DNA from: Magicicada septendecula
Lineage: Eukaryota > Arthropoda > Insecta > Hemiptera > Cicadidae
Length of the DNA stretch: 64,000 nucleotides
Direction of reading: 5' to 3'
Assembly: GCA_034769895.1 (NCBI GenBank)
Contig: CM068374.1
Location: 355,432,302 to 355,496,301 of the forward strand
How positions within the stretch are numbered: position 1 is the stretch's first letter; every line of letters starts with the position of its first letter. Under the pieces are notes generated by a model. That model ran no database searches, was not told where the DNA came from, and worked only from the letters and a program-made list of their open reading frames with translations. The position numbers and the translations under genes were made by a program. Below are positions 32,121-43,716 of this stretch, in pieces.

Positions 32121-35012
32121 GACGACCCATATAAAACAAAAACCCCATAGGGATAGAACCCCAAAAAACCCCAAAATCAATGAATGTCCAAAGAGAAAGT
32201 ATAACACCCTAAAAAACCATATCACTGTAAAACTGACAAAAAACTAAAAGTGTTAGTAGTATTAAATATTAGTGCATTCAAAAAGTTATTGTTTAGTTTG
32301 TATAAACAAATCTTCACAGTTTCCCCCCATGGTTGAATATTTCATGTTAAAAACTAGAAAAAGACTAGTAAATATATTGATGATTCACCATAGACAAGTG
32401 TAAGTGATCAAATTATAACTAATAAACTTTTAAAAAGGTGCATGAGTTACAGTACAAAGTAATAAACTTTAAGTTTTATGAACAGTGTCTACTTTGATAA
32501 TGAAATAGTGATGTTACTATAAAAAGCTACTAAAGCTGTATGAACATTCCATAGAATGGAATATAACTTAGATAGCCAGGGTTATACTTAAGGAGGGGGC
32601 ATAAATCCTGTAAAATGGGGAATTACAAAACAAACTGTTAATGTTGAGTAGTAAAAGATGATAACCATTATATGCAACCAGGATGTCAGATTCCTATTAC
32701 ATATAGTAATTAGATAAGTAAGGATTATCTATAAGAAATGTTAGTGTTATAATTTATTTTATTGTTCATTTTAATTTAGGAATGCAATATCTAAAAATAG
32801 ATACCATTCCAATGTTATAGAATATTTTTTATTTATGTTATTACGTGATATACAAAACAATGTTATTCAGAACACCAGTTTTGATATAGAGAGATGTTAT
32901 ATGTTAATTATATAATCAATAATTACTGTTATACCAGTCAGAGAAGGATATAAAATAACTACATTAATAAAACATTTGGAAATTAGCCACACATCAGATC
33001 TAGGCCAAAGTATGAATTTAAACTGCAGTATAATTAACAAACCTAGTCTTATAAACCAGATAAAATGACAATATTTAGGCAAGATAAACTCAACATATTA
33101 AATACTATGTAAATAAGGCTTTCTAAAGATATGGTCATTATATGAGTAAAATTATTTATTTGTCTAATAAAATACTATTAAAACTGAAATAGATTCACTG
33201 ACATTATCCTAGGGGGAGTCATATACAAATGAATTGTATTAAAAAACCATCATTAATATACTAAATTGCAATAAAATAAGTGAGAATTGATAATTATACC
33301 AATTTCAGATTTAATAGAATAATAATTATATTAGGGAAAATGGCTATTATTTACTTATAAGACAGGAAGTATAATTTTAGGCCTACCTCCCAAAAATTAT
33401 AAGAAATATAATTTTCAGATAAAACTTTGTAATACTAACTTAATTACTATCAAAATGAGTAGAATAGAATAGTGAAAACGAATATGTATTTAATATTTCA
33501 AACAGTTAAATAATAACGAAATTACATTCTGAGCATAATGTACGTTTTTAAAGTGTGTCGGAAGTTATGACAATTCGAAACAATGTATGAGATATATTAT
33601 ATAGGCTAAGATTTTCATGAGACGAAGGAAATACAGACAGGTCATTATTATACCTCGAAGAGAGCACTTCATGTGAATATTTGATAGAACCAACCTGTAA
33701 TGGCTGTTACGTTATAACAGAGTACGGAATCAGTTTATGTAAAATTAAATTTTTGAACTATTTTAATTAAAGTGAAGTGGTGAAGTTGACCCATGAACTA
33801 CATAACACCAATAAACGAAATCACATATAACTAATTAAATGAAATAACACTGAAATCGCACCAAACACCAAGTGAAAATTCGAGGTTAAACGGACACGCA
33901 TAAACACCAGTAGATATACCCATTTGACAACATTTTTACACAAGTGAACTATTCCATTATACACCAGTGACTATAAACTATACCCCAGAAGATCATATAC
34001 AATTGCGAAGAACATTTAACCGAAGAAAGGACATATCATCTCAACAAGTACTTTGTCAACATTAGAAGCTATCAACGCGCATGTGTCAGGCGGCCATTTT
34101 GATCCAATATCGTCACCTCAATAAGACACGACTGTAGACTGCATTCTGGTTCGAATAAAATTATATATAAACTTTTATTATCAATAACTACCATTATATT
34201 GTTTAAATTTAAGACATTTTTTGAATTGTAAGTGTTATACTTTCATGTCCCTGACCTTCTCTGGCTTTTTATATTAATAACCGTTCAAAGAACCTGTTTT
34301 TATAATACAACTGTAAAACTTCTAATATCGACCGACCCTGAGCGAGTCGATACGGCATTGTAACCTCGATTAATTAATCGACCAACTTTATTATTGTGTT
34401 TAATAAACGTTTTTGTTTGTTTTTTGGTAAATTGAAGTTGATTTCTCTTATAAAAGGACATAATCATTAATTAACCAAGAAAACTAGATAATCTTTAAAG
34501 GCAGTATATGCGAAACTACAATATTTCAAGAGTAAGAAGAAGAGAGCCGTTTTCGCCTAACTTGAAGTTAATTGGATTGTCTTTTTAACAAATTTACAGA
34601 ACAGAAATTTATTACCAAAATAAACACCATACCATTATAATTATAATTACAATCCACAACCTCAATTTATTCCTAAATATTAAGCACATAAATACACCGA
34701 AAACATTTTTTCCGAAATTATTTTTTTTTATAAATATAAATTTTAAATTTATATTTTATTTCAAATTGCTACCACAGCAATATACACCGAGTTTATTTAA
34801 TAACAACAAAGACCAGGAACTTTACCAAATCGACGATTCCCAGAGCGGAACGTCACTAATACACATACACACCATAAAAATTATTCTGGGTAATATTATA
34901 CCAGAACACTATACAATTACAATTATAGTATGGTTTTATTACAAAAGTGAAGATCAACAGTGAGAACATAACGAAGACTAGAAGACATTAGCTACGCTAC
35001 TACACACATTCT
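32121..35012. other. AT-rich DNA, nothing recognised
   Basis: No ORF with motifs and no RNA gene found. It may be the remainder of the element starting at 30042. I could not identify its right terminus. Confidence 0.4.
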
Positions 35013-35142
35013 TTTGCATGTGTTTGCAATTTTATGTGTATTGGAATTGTAGTATGTAATTTTTATGTATTTACTGGGTTGTGTGCTGTTGGTCAGATGT
35101 GTTTTACTTTTTGTGTTGAGGATTCGTTTATGTAGTTTCTTT

Positions 35143-35649
35143 ATTGCAAACACATTTAGGAAACAAAATTATAAAGTAGCTTACAGAACCAACAACACCA
35201 TTAGAAAACACATAAACAATACTAACAAAGACATTGACACATACAGCAAAACAGGGGTTTACAAATTAAATTGCAATGATTGTCAACAATTCTACATCGG
35301 CCAGACGGGAAGATCTTTTTCTTCCAGGTTTTCTGAACATTTAAAAGCCCTCACCACAAACTACATACATTCCACATTTGCCACACATTTACATAACGAA
35401 AACCACAGCTACACAAACATAGAACACAACATGGAAATATTACACTACTTACCAAAAAGTAGAAAACTAAACACAGCTGAACAATTTGAAATATACAGAT
35501 ATCACACACTACAACCAAACAACATATTAAATGAACAGATACATTACAAATCACATACACTATTTGACACACTGATCCACACACATAATTCGAACCTCAG
35601 CGCCAACCCCTTCCCACCATCAACCCCCACCACACACTCCATTCCGTAA
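35143..35649 (+). pseudogene. PLE GIY-YIG endonuclease fragment
   Basis: About 168 codons: a connector FRKQNYKVAYRTNN, then TGVYKLNCNDCQQFYIGQTGRSFSSRF.EH (GIY-YIG motif as GVY...YIG), downstream EFAT-type FATHLHNENH, EQFEIYRYH, and a Pro/Thr tail. The domain would nick target DNA for PLE insertion. RT is absent, so it is a dead fragment. The open frame extends upstream to 35065 through the inverted segment; that part is not natural protein. Confidence 0.8.
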
Positions 35650-35681
35650 CGGTTAGTCTGTAATCGACAGTTAGTACTCAA

Positions 35682-35720
35682 CCCACTGAAGAAGAGAAAC
35701 AACATCTTGAAACGTTTGGG
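35682..35720 (+). ncRNA. Hammerhead-like ribozyme, PLE4
   Basis: CCCA 35682-35685 pairs with TGGG 35717-35720. CTGAAGA at 35686-35692 matches CUGANGA exactly; GAAAC 35709-35713; GTT 35714-35716. Stem II is weak (AAGA/TCTT only if A9 is recruited), so activity is uncertain. Confidence 0.5.
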
Positions 35721-35803
35721 AAGTGACAATAGTAAGTTCATAAGTGAAAGTATTATATATATTATTAAACAATAAGTGAACGAAGAGGATGCAACAACAA
35801 GAT

Positions 35804-36866
35804 AATTTTATTTTATTATTCATCAGTTGTGTTATAGGATTAGGTTTCAACTTTAATTTATTAATTTAGATTCGTTTTTTTTTTCAATTTGTGTCATTCT
35901 TTTTAAAAGTGTCTCTTCATCTGAACTCAATAGCATATAACAATCGAATCGAATGAATGAAAATCAACAAGATTTTTTACATTTTAGTTACCCTAACAAC
36001 CGTTACTTTCTGTCATTGGATGATATTTGATATCCTAGAGCCAGAATTATAAAATATTACTACTCTTTTTTAATAAAATACTCCATGCTTGGAATTATAC
36101 CAAATTACTTAAAACTCTCACCCAACCTACCTTATTGAACCGTATAGATTTTACTATAGTTTCATTGGACTGGACTTTTGAAAAAGGTATTAATTTCCTT
36201 TTACAAATATTAAATTTAGGCCTACAACTGTTATAATATTGTTTGGTTTTTAACTTAATTTTCTTTACCTGACCTACTGTACAAATAGTCATTGGCTTAT
36301 GGTTACTTACATTAATTTTAATTTCCTGGTTTTACTTTATTACATTAATTAATTCGTCCTGGAACCTTTCATTATTTTACAACATAATTATCAGAACTAC
36401 TTGTCAACTTTTAAACACTTATTGCCATTCTGGTCAAGTTTACAAACATTAATTCAAAACAACTTCATTAATCAATTTTAGTCAATACATATAACATAAT
36501 ATAATACCTAACACAGGTATTTATACTTAATTCTCTAAAGACAATTTTAACATAAATGAAAGGAGTACCACTGACTAAGTACTTCTATAAAACAACAGTT
36601 CCCTCTTACTATACACAAAACATAAAATAAATATCCTGTAAACACTACCATGCTACAGCATAAAAACAAGTACAATATGTAACAAATTAATCATTGATTG
36701 GAATAGTATTTTATACTTCATATTATTTATTACATCTTTAAATTTATATACACCTCAGATGTATTAATTACTGAGTAACCTTAATATCGGGGTATGGTTC
36801 TAGACCATAGTTAATTCATTTTTTTATGTAACGTTGGGGACCTCAATTCTGTTACGTTACATAACA
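35804..36866 (-). mobile_element. Array LTR 0, truncated
   Basis: Corresponds to 41373-42446 of LTR 1. The other ~1.17 kb of the LTR (its 3' part in element orientation) is missing, replaced by PLE4. It ends ACGTTACATAACA at 36866, which is the LTR start (TGTTATGTAACGT) on the minus strand, after an inverted repeat 36824-36834/36854-36864. It lacks the 12-base insert found in LTRs 1 and 2. Confidence 0.85.
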
Positions 36867-36878
36867 CCCCCCCCCCCC
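36867..36878 (-). promoter_or_regulatory. Polypurine tract, unit 1
   Basis: Minus strand reads GAAAGAAGT-rich-free form CTTTCGAA then twelve G before the LTR start TGTTATG. The G-run is 12, 11, 8, 12 and 10 long in units 1-5 (42447-42457, 48026-48033, 53591-53602, 59162-59171). Expected primer for plus-strand DNA synthesis. Confidence 0.7.
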
Positions 36879-38137
36879 TTCGAAAGAAGTTTATTTTGTC
36901 TCAACGAAGTTTAGTAAAAAATAAACTTATAACTCGTACCTGACCTTGTTGTCCTCTTACTCATAATATTTTTTTTTTTTCGGACTGGTTATATACGGAC
37001 TGGTATTTCAGACTGGTGGTAATTGCTGTTTTACTGCTCAACTCTCTCTCTCTTGGAGGCAAATTCATAAATTATTTATTTCTCTGGGTCGTGATACTTC
37101 CACATTTTACTTGATAAGGATTGGTCACACTAATCATAAAAACTTGTTTTAACATTTATTTTCTTATTTACTACTATAAATTAGCTTTCTCAATTAAGCT
37201 TCTGTCTGCTATCTTCCTTCTATTTTCTTCATCTATACTTCTGGAATCTAATATCAATCTATACAGCTATTTCATCATTATCCCTAAAATACTCAATTTC
37301 CCTAACATTTTTCCCTATCCTGTGCGGTGGTACCAGTCGGGTGGCCACTTTTGGGTCCATAACTCCGCTGTCCATCCTTACACCTTCTGAGACCAAGGGA
37401 ACATCATCCCTGCTCATAAAAATTATTGCCGGAACATTTATACGGTCAATACATTAAAAATAAAAAATTATAAGTAGTCAATTAGCAACTAATACTAAAC
37501 ACTTTTGGGATTCTTCATACAGTTGCTGTTTACATTTATTTATATATTTCTTCTTCTTTTTGATTCCTTCTTCTTTTCCATTAACTAATAGCATATAACA
37601 TTATTGATAGGCATTATTTTAAAATCCTTTTAACTTTCCTTCTTGTGACATATTTTCTCCGTATCATTTCGTCTTATATAATCTTCAATTCCGAGAAATT
37701 CTAATTATTGTTGTATTAATTATCATCCTCCTTCAGTTTCATTGGAGTCATTAAATTATTCTTTATTCTTCTTATTTGAGCACATTATCATCAATTGTTT
37801 TTATTTATTTATTTATTCTTCTGTTTGTTACCATAAAATATTATTTTTCCTATTATCTCATTTTAAATAAATTCTTTATAAATATTATTGAATAATCTGT
37901 TCTTATTTTTTGTTAAATCAAATGGTTTAGAAATATCTTAAGTAAGTTGTACTTACATACTTTTTATTAAATCATATCGTTTCTGAATAATTACTGAGTA
38001 AGTTGTTCTTACAATTTTTTAGAATTTTGGGGTTTTTAGTCTCTTCATTTTACATTACATTGTTTGAAATAACTTGAGTAAGTTGTCCTTACATGCTTTT
38101 TGAATTTTGGGGTTACTTGATACTTCCACTGCTGTAC
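36867..38137 (-). other. Internal region downstream of gag, no pol
   Basis: About 1.27 kb between the gag stop and the polypurine tract, repeated in every unit. No RT, RNase H or integrase motif in any frame. It contains three copies of the hairpin GTAAGTTGTNCTTAC (37942, 37998, 38078) and a 52-codon minus-strand ORF at 37259-37417 (DDVPLVSEGVRMDSG..) that I do not recognise; it may be the last trace of a deleted pol. Confidence 0.6.
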
Positions 38138-40115
38138 TTAGTTTTCCATCCTATCCTGCGGACGATCGTCCCTCGCAGTAGTTCCTGGGTTACCATCATC
38201 GGGTCTAAATTCTCTATGGTTTTCTTGGTGTCTAGGGAGATCCTCCTCTCGACTTCTATTACTGGGTTGGTGTCGTTGGTCGTTGTTTGTACGGTTGTTA
38301 TTCCAATACTCTCTCCCATTTTCAAAATTTCTGCGGCCTGCTCTGTATCGGTTATTATCATAATTACTATAGTGGTTACTTGGGTAATGATTGTTGCGAT
38401 AACGACTATTTATTAATTGGTCATTCACTCTTTGGTGATAATTATTATGGTTAAATCGATTTGTTCTGGACGCGACTCTTGATTTGGCTCCTCCCTTCTA
38501 TTGTTGGAATATTCATTTTGCCGTCGGGACCTTTGATAATAGTCTTCCATTTCGTAGCTGGCCAACAAGGTTTCCATTGCTTCTATCGTCTTCACTTGTC
38601 CACTGCGTCTGGCATGAACTATCTCTTCTTCAAAATGGTAAGACAATTTATTTACCAAACATTCCTCTGGTATTCGCGGTTCCAAATGACGCGCCAAACA
38701 CACCTTTCCCAAAAAGTAAGTAGTTGGTGACTGCTCTTGATTAAAATTGAATCTCCCATTAGTAATGTTATCTCTAAAAATGTTCTGTATGGAATCTGAC
38801 CAGTATTTTGACCTAAAAGTCCTTTTAAACTCCTCATAATCACTAAGTTCATTCCGAACTGCTGACCACCAATTATCATTTATACTTTTGAAACACTCAT
38901 CTAATAAACTTTTTATTACGTTCCATCGGGTTACCTTAATTCTGCTAAACCATTCGTCTATTCTCTCCAGAAATTCTATGGGATTTCGTCTATAAATTTT
39001 AAAATTGATATTTTCCTTTTGCTCAGGGGCTATGTGATGCGCCAGATACATGGGTCGATTTTGTAAAAATTCTATTGATTCTTTTATATTAATCAATTCC
39101 TGATTTTTCATATTTTCTACAGTTTCTTTATTTTGAACCACTTGGGTTTTTATTTGTGTTATTTCATTATTTACTACTTCAATTCTCCCAGCTATATTAA
39201 TTTGCACTTCGTCCAATTTCTCTTGGGTTTCTAATTGTACTTCCTTTATCATAGTTTTGTTGGTATTTTCCCCCTGGTTAATTTTAGCCTCTACTTCCAT
39301 TGCGAGTTGTACGATGGTTTCATCTGTCTTTTCCAGACCCACCTTAATTTCAGTTATTTGCTGTCTTACTTCCGCTTCATTATTATCTACCCTTTTATTG
39401 AGCGTTTCATTGACATTTGCAACCCTTTCCTTGATGACTTCCCTCAACACTTGGTTTTGTTCATTTATAATTTGCCGCAACTCCTTATTACTGTTTTCAA
39501 TTTTCCCGTCTATTTGTTTGTTATTTTCCTGAATCTGCCTCAAGCTCTCGTCATTTCTGTCAAACCTTTCATTAATTTGGTTTAAGCTTTCATTTATCAG
39601 CCTGTTATTTTCATCAGTTTCCTCTTTATTTTTGTCAAACTTCTCATTCATTAGTTTGATTAAATTCTCACTGAAAATTTCGTTTTGTTTCTTTGAGTTT
39701 TCGTTAATACTGTCTATTTTTTCATTAGTTTGTCTATTATCTTCTTTGATACTGTCTATTTTTTCATTAGTTTGTCTATTATCTTCTTTAATTTGTCTTA
39801 AACTCTCATTAGTGTCCTCATTTTGTTCCTAAGACTTTCATTAGTTTGTCTATTTTGTTCCTCCATTCGTTTATAATTTTCATCATTAGCTTCCTTCTGT
39901 TTCTTGGAATCTTCTTTAATTAATTCCCATAGTTTTAGTCAATCCATATCACCTCTGGCTTCCTCTTTATCTGGTTGGTCCCCTTGGGCATCCTCTTTAT
40001 TGCTCGCCTGTTGTTCCATTTCGGTGTCTGTAACTACCTCTGTTTCTTCTTCCCGTCTATCTTCTTCCGTTTCTTGCTCCTTCTCCATCCTTTTAGTAAC
40101 ACCTCTCGTATGCAT
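38138..40115 (-). pseudogene. Array gag, unit 1
   Basis: From ATG at 40115 an acidic N-terminal piece runs 58 codons to TGA at 39941-39939. The frame then continues through a coiled coil to a one-base frameshift near 39830, then the main frame: coiled coil (~200 residues with repeated NE.(L/I).QI and a duplicated EDNRQTNEKIDSI), capsid-like domain (NPIEFLERIDEWFSRIKVTR, YEEFKRTFRSKYW, PTTYFLGKVCLARHL), then an Asn/Arg-rich tail without any CCHC knuckle. In unit 1 a second one-base deletion near 38464 separates the last 96 codons (38428-38138). Gag would assemble particles and bind RNA through the basic tail. Three lesions make this copy non-functional as a full protein. Assignment to gag rests on the capsid-like block and position after the primer site. 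Confidence 0.75.
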
Positions 40116-40182
40116 TCCTGTGCCTCTAATGGTTGCCTGCTCAAGTTAAGTAATAATTAAGACGATTTTTTACTTAACTAAA

Positions 40183-40200
40183 GCCCCACGTTGGGCGCCA
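40183..40200 (-). promoter_or_regulatory. Primer binding site, tRNA-Lys (CUU type), unit 1
   Basis: Minus strand TGGCGCCCAACGTGGGGC, three bases after the LTR end. Same site as in the TRIM. Confidence 0.9.
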
Positions 40201-40203
40201 ATT

Positions 40204-42446
40204 TGTAACAACTATCTAGTTTGTTACTTTTAAATTGTAAAGAACTCTGTTTATATTAATTGTTTATATGTAGTCTTATAGGTGACCTCCTGCAACTCAA
40301 ATTTAATAGAACAATATATTTGTTATTATGTTATTATAACTTTTAGGTATACTATAATACAGGTTTACCTAATTATTCAATGTTTACACAATATCAATGA
40401 TATACTTCACGTATTGACTTAATGAATTAAGAATTCTCGCCAACCCTAGTCACTCTGTATTGTGTAATTCAATTCAAATTTTGTAGAGGAAACACGCTAA
40501 TTCGGCAATCTCACGTTCCACCAGCTGTTGACAATTAGCGCTGTTATTCGTAATTGCCTTGCATCTAGGTTAACTGGTTCACCGGATTTTAATCACCCTT
40601 TTACCTGTAAATTACTCCACCCACAACATATAATACCTATTCTACAATAACATAAAACATCATCATATACAAGAAAGATTCTTTATTGATTTTGTACTTT
40701 AATTCAAACTAACAGTTCTCTTCAAGATGATAATAGCATGATATCGATTTTACAATGATAGATCGATTGTTTCCTTGACCAGGTTACTTTTATTTTATAC
40801 AAATTAACTATAATAATAAATATCTCTTATCCCAGGGTACGTGTGATTCTTTTAACGATTAGTAAGGCCAGGTAATGCAAAATTAAGGTTACTTTAGTAT
40901 TACAGTATGTTATTAGTTCTTAATATACTGAAATTAAAAATAAGCTGGTGTTACCGTGTTGATGACTCTCAAAGTGGCATTATACGTCTGTAAACAGTTG
41001 AAGATTGACAAATTAGATTACTTTCCTCCAGAAAAAGTGTTCCGATTCTCAATAAAATTGACGGTGTGATGTACTGGAAAGCCCCAGGAACTCTTCTGAC
41101 CTTCGTTCTTCTCTTACGATCCTTGTGGTCGTCGGTCTCAGTGGAACTGGAGTCGTATTATAACTTCTTCTTGAAAGTGAAGGTTATTTCTTCCGAAGCC
41201 GGTCCTTGTATGTTTTTTCTATAATTCCATTAGTTTAGGCATTTTGCTTCCCTCAATTAGTCTCCTGGTTAGATGGGCAATCGGGTTTAATACTAAACTC
41301 AACGGAATTATCTTGATGAGTGAAGTAAGAATTTCTCAACCTTTTTAGAGGTATTTGGTTATTTTGAAGTCTAATTTATTTTATTATTCATCAGTTGTGT
41401 TATAGGATTAGGTTTCAACTTTAATTTATTAATTTAGATTCGTTTTTTTTTTCAATTTGTGTCATTCTTTTTAAAAGTGTCTCTTCATCTGAACTCAATA
41501 GCATATAACAATCGAATCGAATGAATGAAAATCAACAAGATTTTTTACATTTTAGTTACCCTAACAACCGTTACTTTCTGTCATTGGATGATATTTGATA
41601 TCCTAGAGCCAGAATTATAAAATATTACTACTCTTTTTTAATAAAATACTCCATGCTTGGAATTATACCAAATTACTTAAAACTCTCACCCAACCTACCT
41701 TATTGAACCGTATAGATTTTACTATAGTTTCATTGGACTGGACTTTTGAAAAAGGTATTAATTTCCTTTTACAAATATTAAATTTAGGCCTATAGGTTTT
41801 CTTACAACTGTTATAATATTGTTTGGTTTTTAACTTAATTTTCTTTACCTGACCTACTGTACAAATAGTCATTGGCTTATGGTTACTTACATTAATTTTA
41901 ATTTCCTGGTTTTACTTTATTACATTAATTAATTCGTCCTGGAACCTTTCATTATTTTACAACATAATTATCAGAACTACTTGTCAACTTTTAAACACTT
42001 ATTGCCATTCTGGTCAAGTTTACAAACATTAATTCAAAACAACTTCATTAATCAATTTTAGTCAATACATATAACATAATATAATACCTAACACAGGTAT
42101 TTATACTTAATTCTCTAAAGACAATTTTAACATAAATGAAAGGAGTACCACTGACTAAGTACTTCTATAAAACAACAGTTCCCTCTTACTATACACAAAA
42201 CATAAAATAAATATCCTGTAAACACTACCATGCTACAGCATAAAAACAAGTACAATATGTAACAAATTAATCATTGATTGGAATAGTATTTTATACTTCA
42301 TATTATTTATTACATCTTTAAATTTATATACACCTCAGATGTATTAATTACTGAGTAACCTTAATATCGGGGTATGGTTCTAGACCATAGTTAATTCATT
42401 TTTTTATGTAACGTTGGGGACCTCAATTCTGTTACGTTACATAACA
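40204..42446 (-). mobile_element. Array LTR 1 (2243 bp)
   Basis: + strand TGTAACAACTATC to GTTACGTTACATAACA. It is bounded on the right side by the C-run (polypurine tract) of unit 2 and on the left by the primer site of unit 1, so a single LTR serves as 5' LTR of one unit and 3' LTR of the next. It has the 12-base insert TATAGGTTTTCT near 41791. The short 69-codon ORF at 41663-41872 is not supported. Confidence 0.88.
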
Positions 42447-43716
42447 CCCCCCCCCCCTTCGAAAGAAGTTTATTTTGTCTCAACGAAGTTTAGTAAAAAA
42501 TAAACTTATAACTCGTACCTGACCTTGTTGTCCTCTTACTCATAATATTTTTTTTTTTTCGGACTGGTTATATACGGACTGGTATTTCAGACTGGTGGTA
42601 ATTGCTGTTTTACTGCTCAACTCTCTCTCTCTTGGAGGCAAATTCATAAATTATTTATTTCTCTGGGTCGTGATACTTCCACATTTTACTTGATAAGGAT
42701 TGGTCACACTAATCATAAAAACTTGTTTTAACATTTATTTTCTTATTTACTACTATAAATTAGCTTTCTCAATTAAGCTTCTGTCTGCTATCTTCCTTCT
42801 ATTTTCTTCATCTATACTTCTGGAATCTAATATCAATCTATACAGCTATTTCATCATTATCCCTAAAATACTCAATTTCCCTAACATTTTTCCCTATCCT
42901 GTGCGGTGGTACCAGTCGGGTGGCCACTTTTGGGTCCATAACTCCGCTGTCCATCCTTACACCTTCTGAGACCAAGGGAACATCATCCCTGCTCATAAAA
43001 ATTATTGCCGGAACATTTATACGGTCAATACATTAAAAATAAAAAATTATAAGTAGTCAATTAGCAACTAATACTAAACACTTTTGGGATTCTTCATACA
43101 GTTGCTGTTTACATTTATTTATATATTTCTTCTTCTTTTTGATTCCTTCTTCTTTTCCATTAACTAATAGCATATAACATTATTGATAGGCATTATTTTA
43201 AAATCCTTTTAACTTTCCTTCTTGTGACATATTTTCTCCGTATCATTTCGTCTTATATAATCTTCAATTCCGAGAAATTCTAATTATTGTTGTATTAATT
43301 ATCATCCTCCTTCAGTTTCATTGGAGTCATTAAATTATTCTTTATTCTTCTTATTTGAGCACATTATCATCAATTGTTTTTATTTATTTATTTATTCTTC
43401 TGTTTGTTACCATAAAATATTATTTTTCCTATTATCTCATTTTAAATAAATTCTTTATAAATATTATTGAATAATCTGTTCTTATTTTTTGTTAAATCAA
43501 ATGGTTTAGAAATATCTTAAGTAAGTTGTACTTACATACTTTTTATTAAATCATATCGTTTCTGAATAATTACTGAGTAAGTTGTTCTTACAATTTTTTA
43601 GAATTTTGGGGTTTTTAGTCTCTTCATTTTACATTACATTGTTTGAAATAACTTGAGTAAGTTGTCCTTACATGCTTTTTGAATTTTGGGGTTACTTGAT
43701 ACTTCCACTGCTGTAC

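Larger units (their letters stand above)
35013..35803 (+). mobile_element. Penelope-like element PLE4, 5'-truncated with 5' inversion
   Basis: 35143-35649 encodes the PLE linker and GIY-YIG domain on the + strand. The preceding ~130 bases encode, on the minus strand, the piece of protein that should come just before it (..KITYYNSNTHKIANT), joined at a shared ATTGCAAACACA. The right end has a hammerhead-like motif and the terminal GAACGAAGAGGATGCAACAA tail also found inverted at 4683. The element stops exactly where the LTR array begins. Confidence 0.75.

Noticed and set aside
30129..32225. Leu/Ser/Phe-rich minus-strand ORFs
   Set aside because: Translations of the purine-rich repeat.
36095..36292. 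65-69-codon ORF in each LTR
   Set aside because: No motif; repetition merely reflects the array. The 12-base insert changes its length without other consequence.
38461..40160. Plus-strand ORFs opposite gag, repeated in every unit (including the 212-codon ones at 54819 and 60388)
   Set aside because: Antisense shadows of gag; hydrophobic translation results from complementing Asn/Gln/Glu codons.
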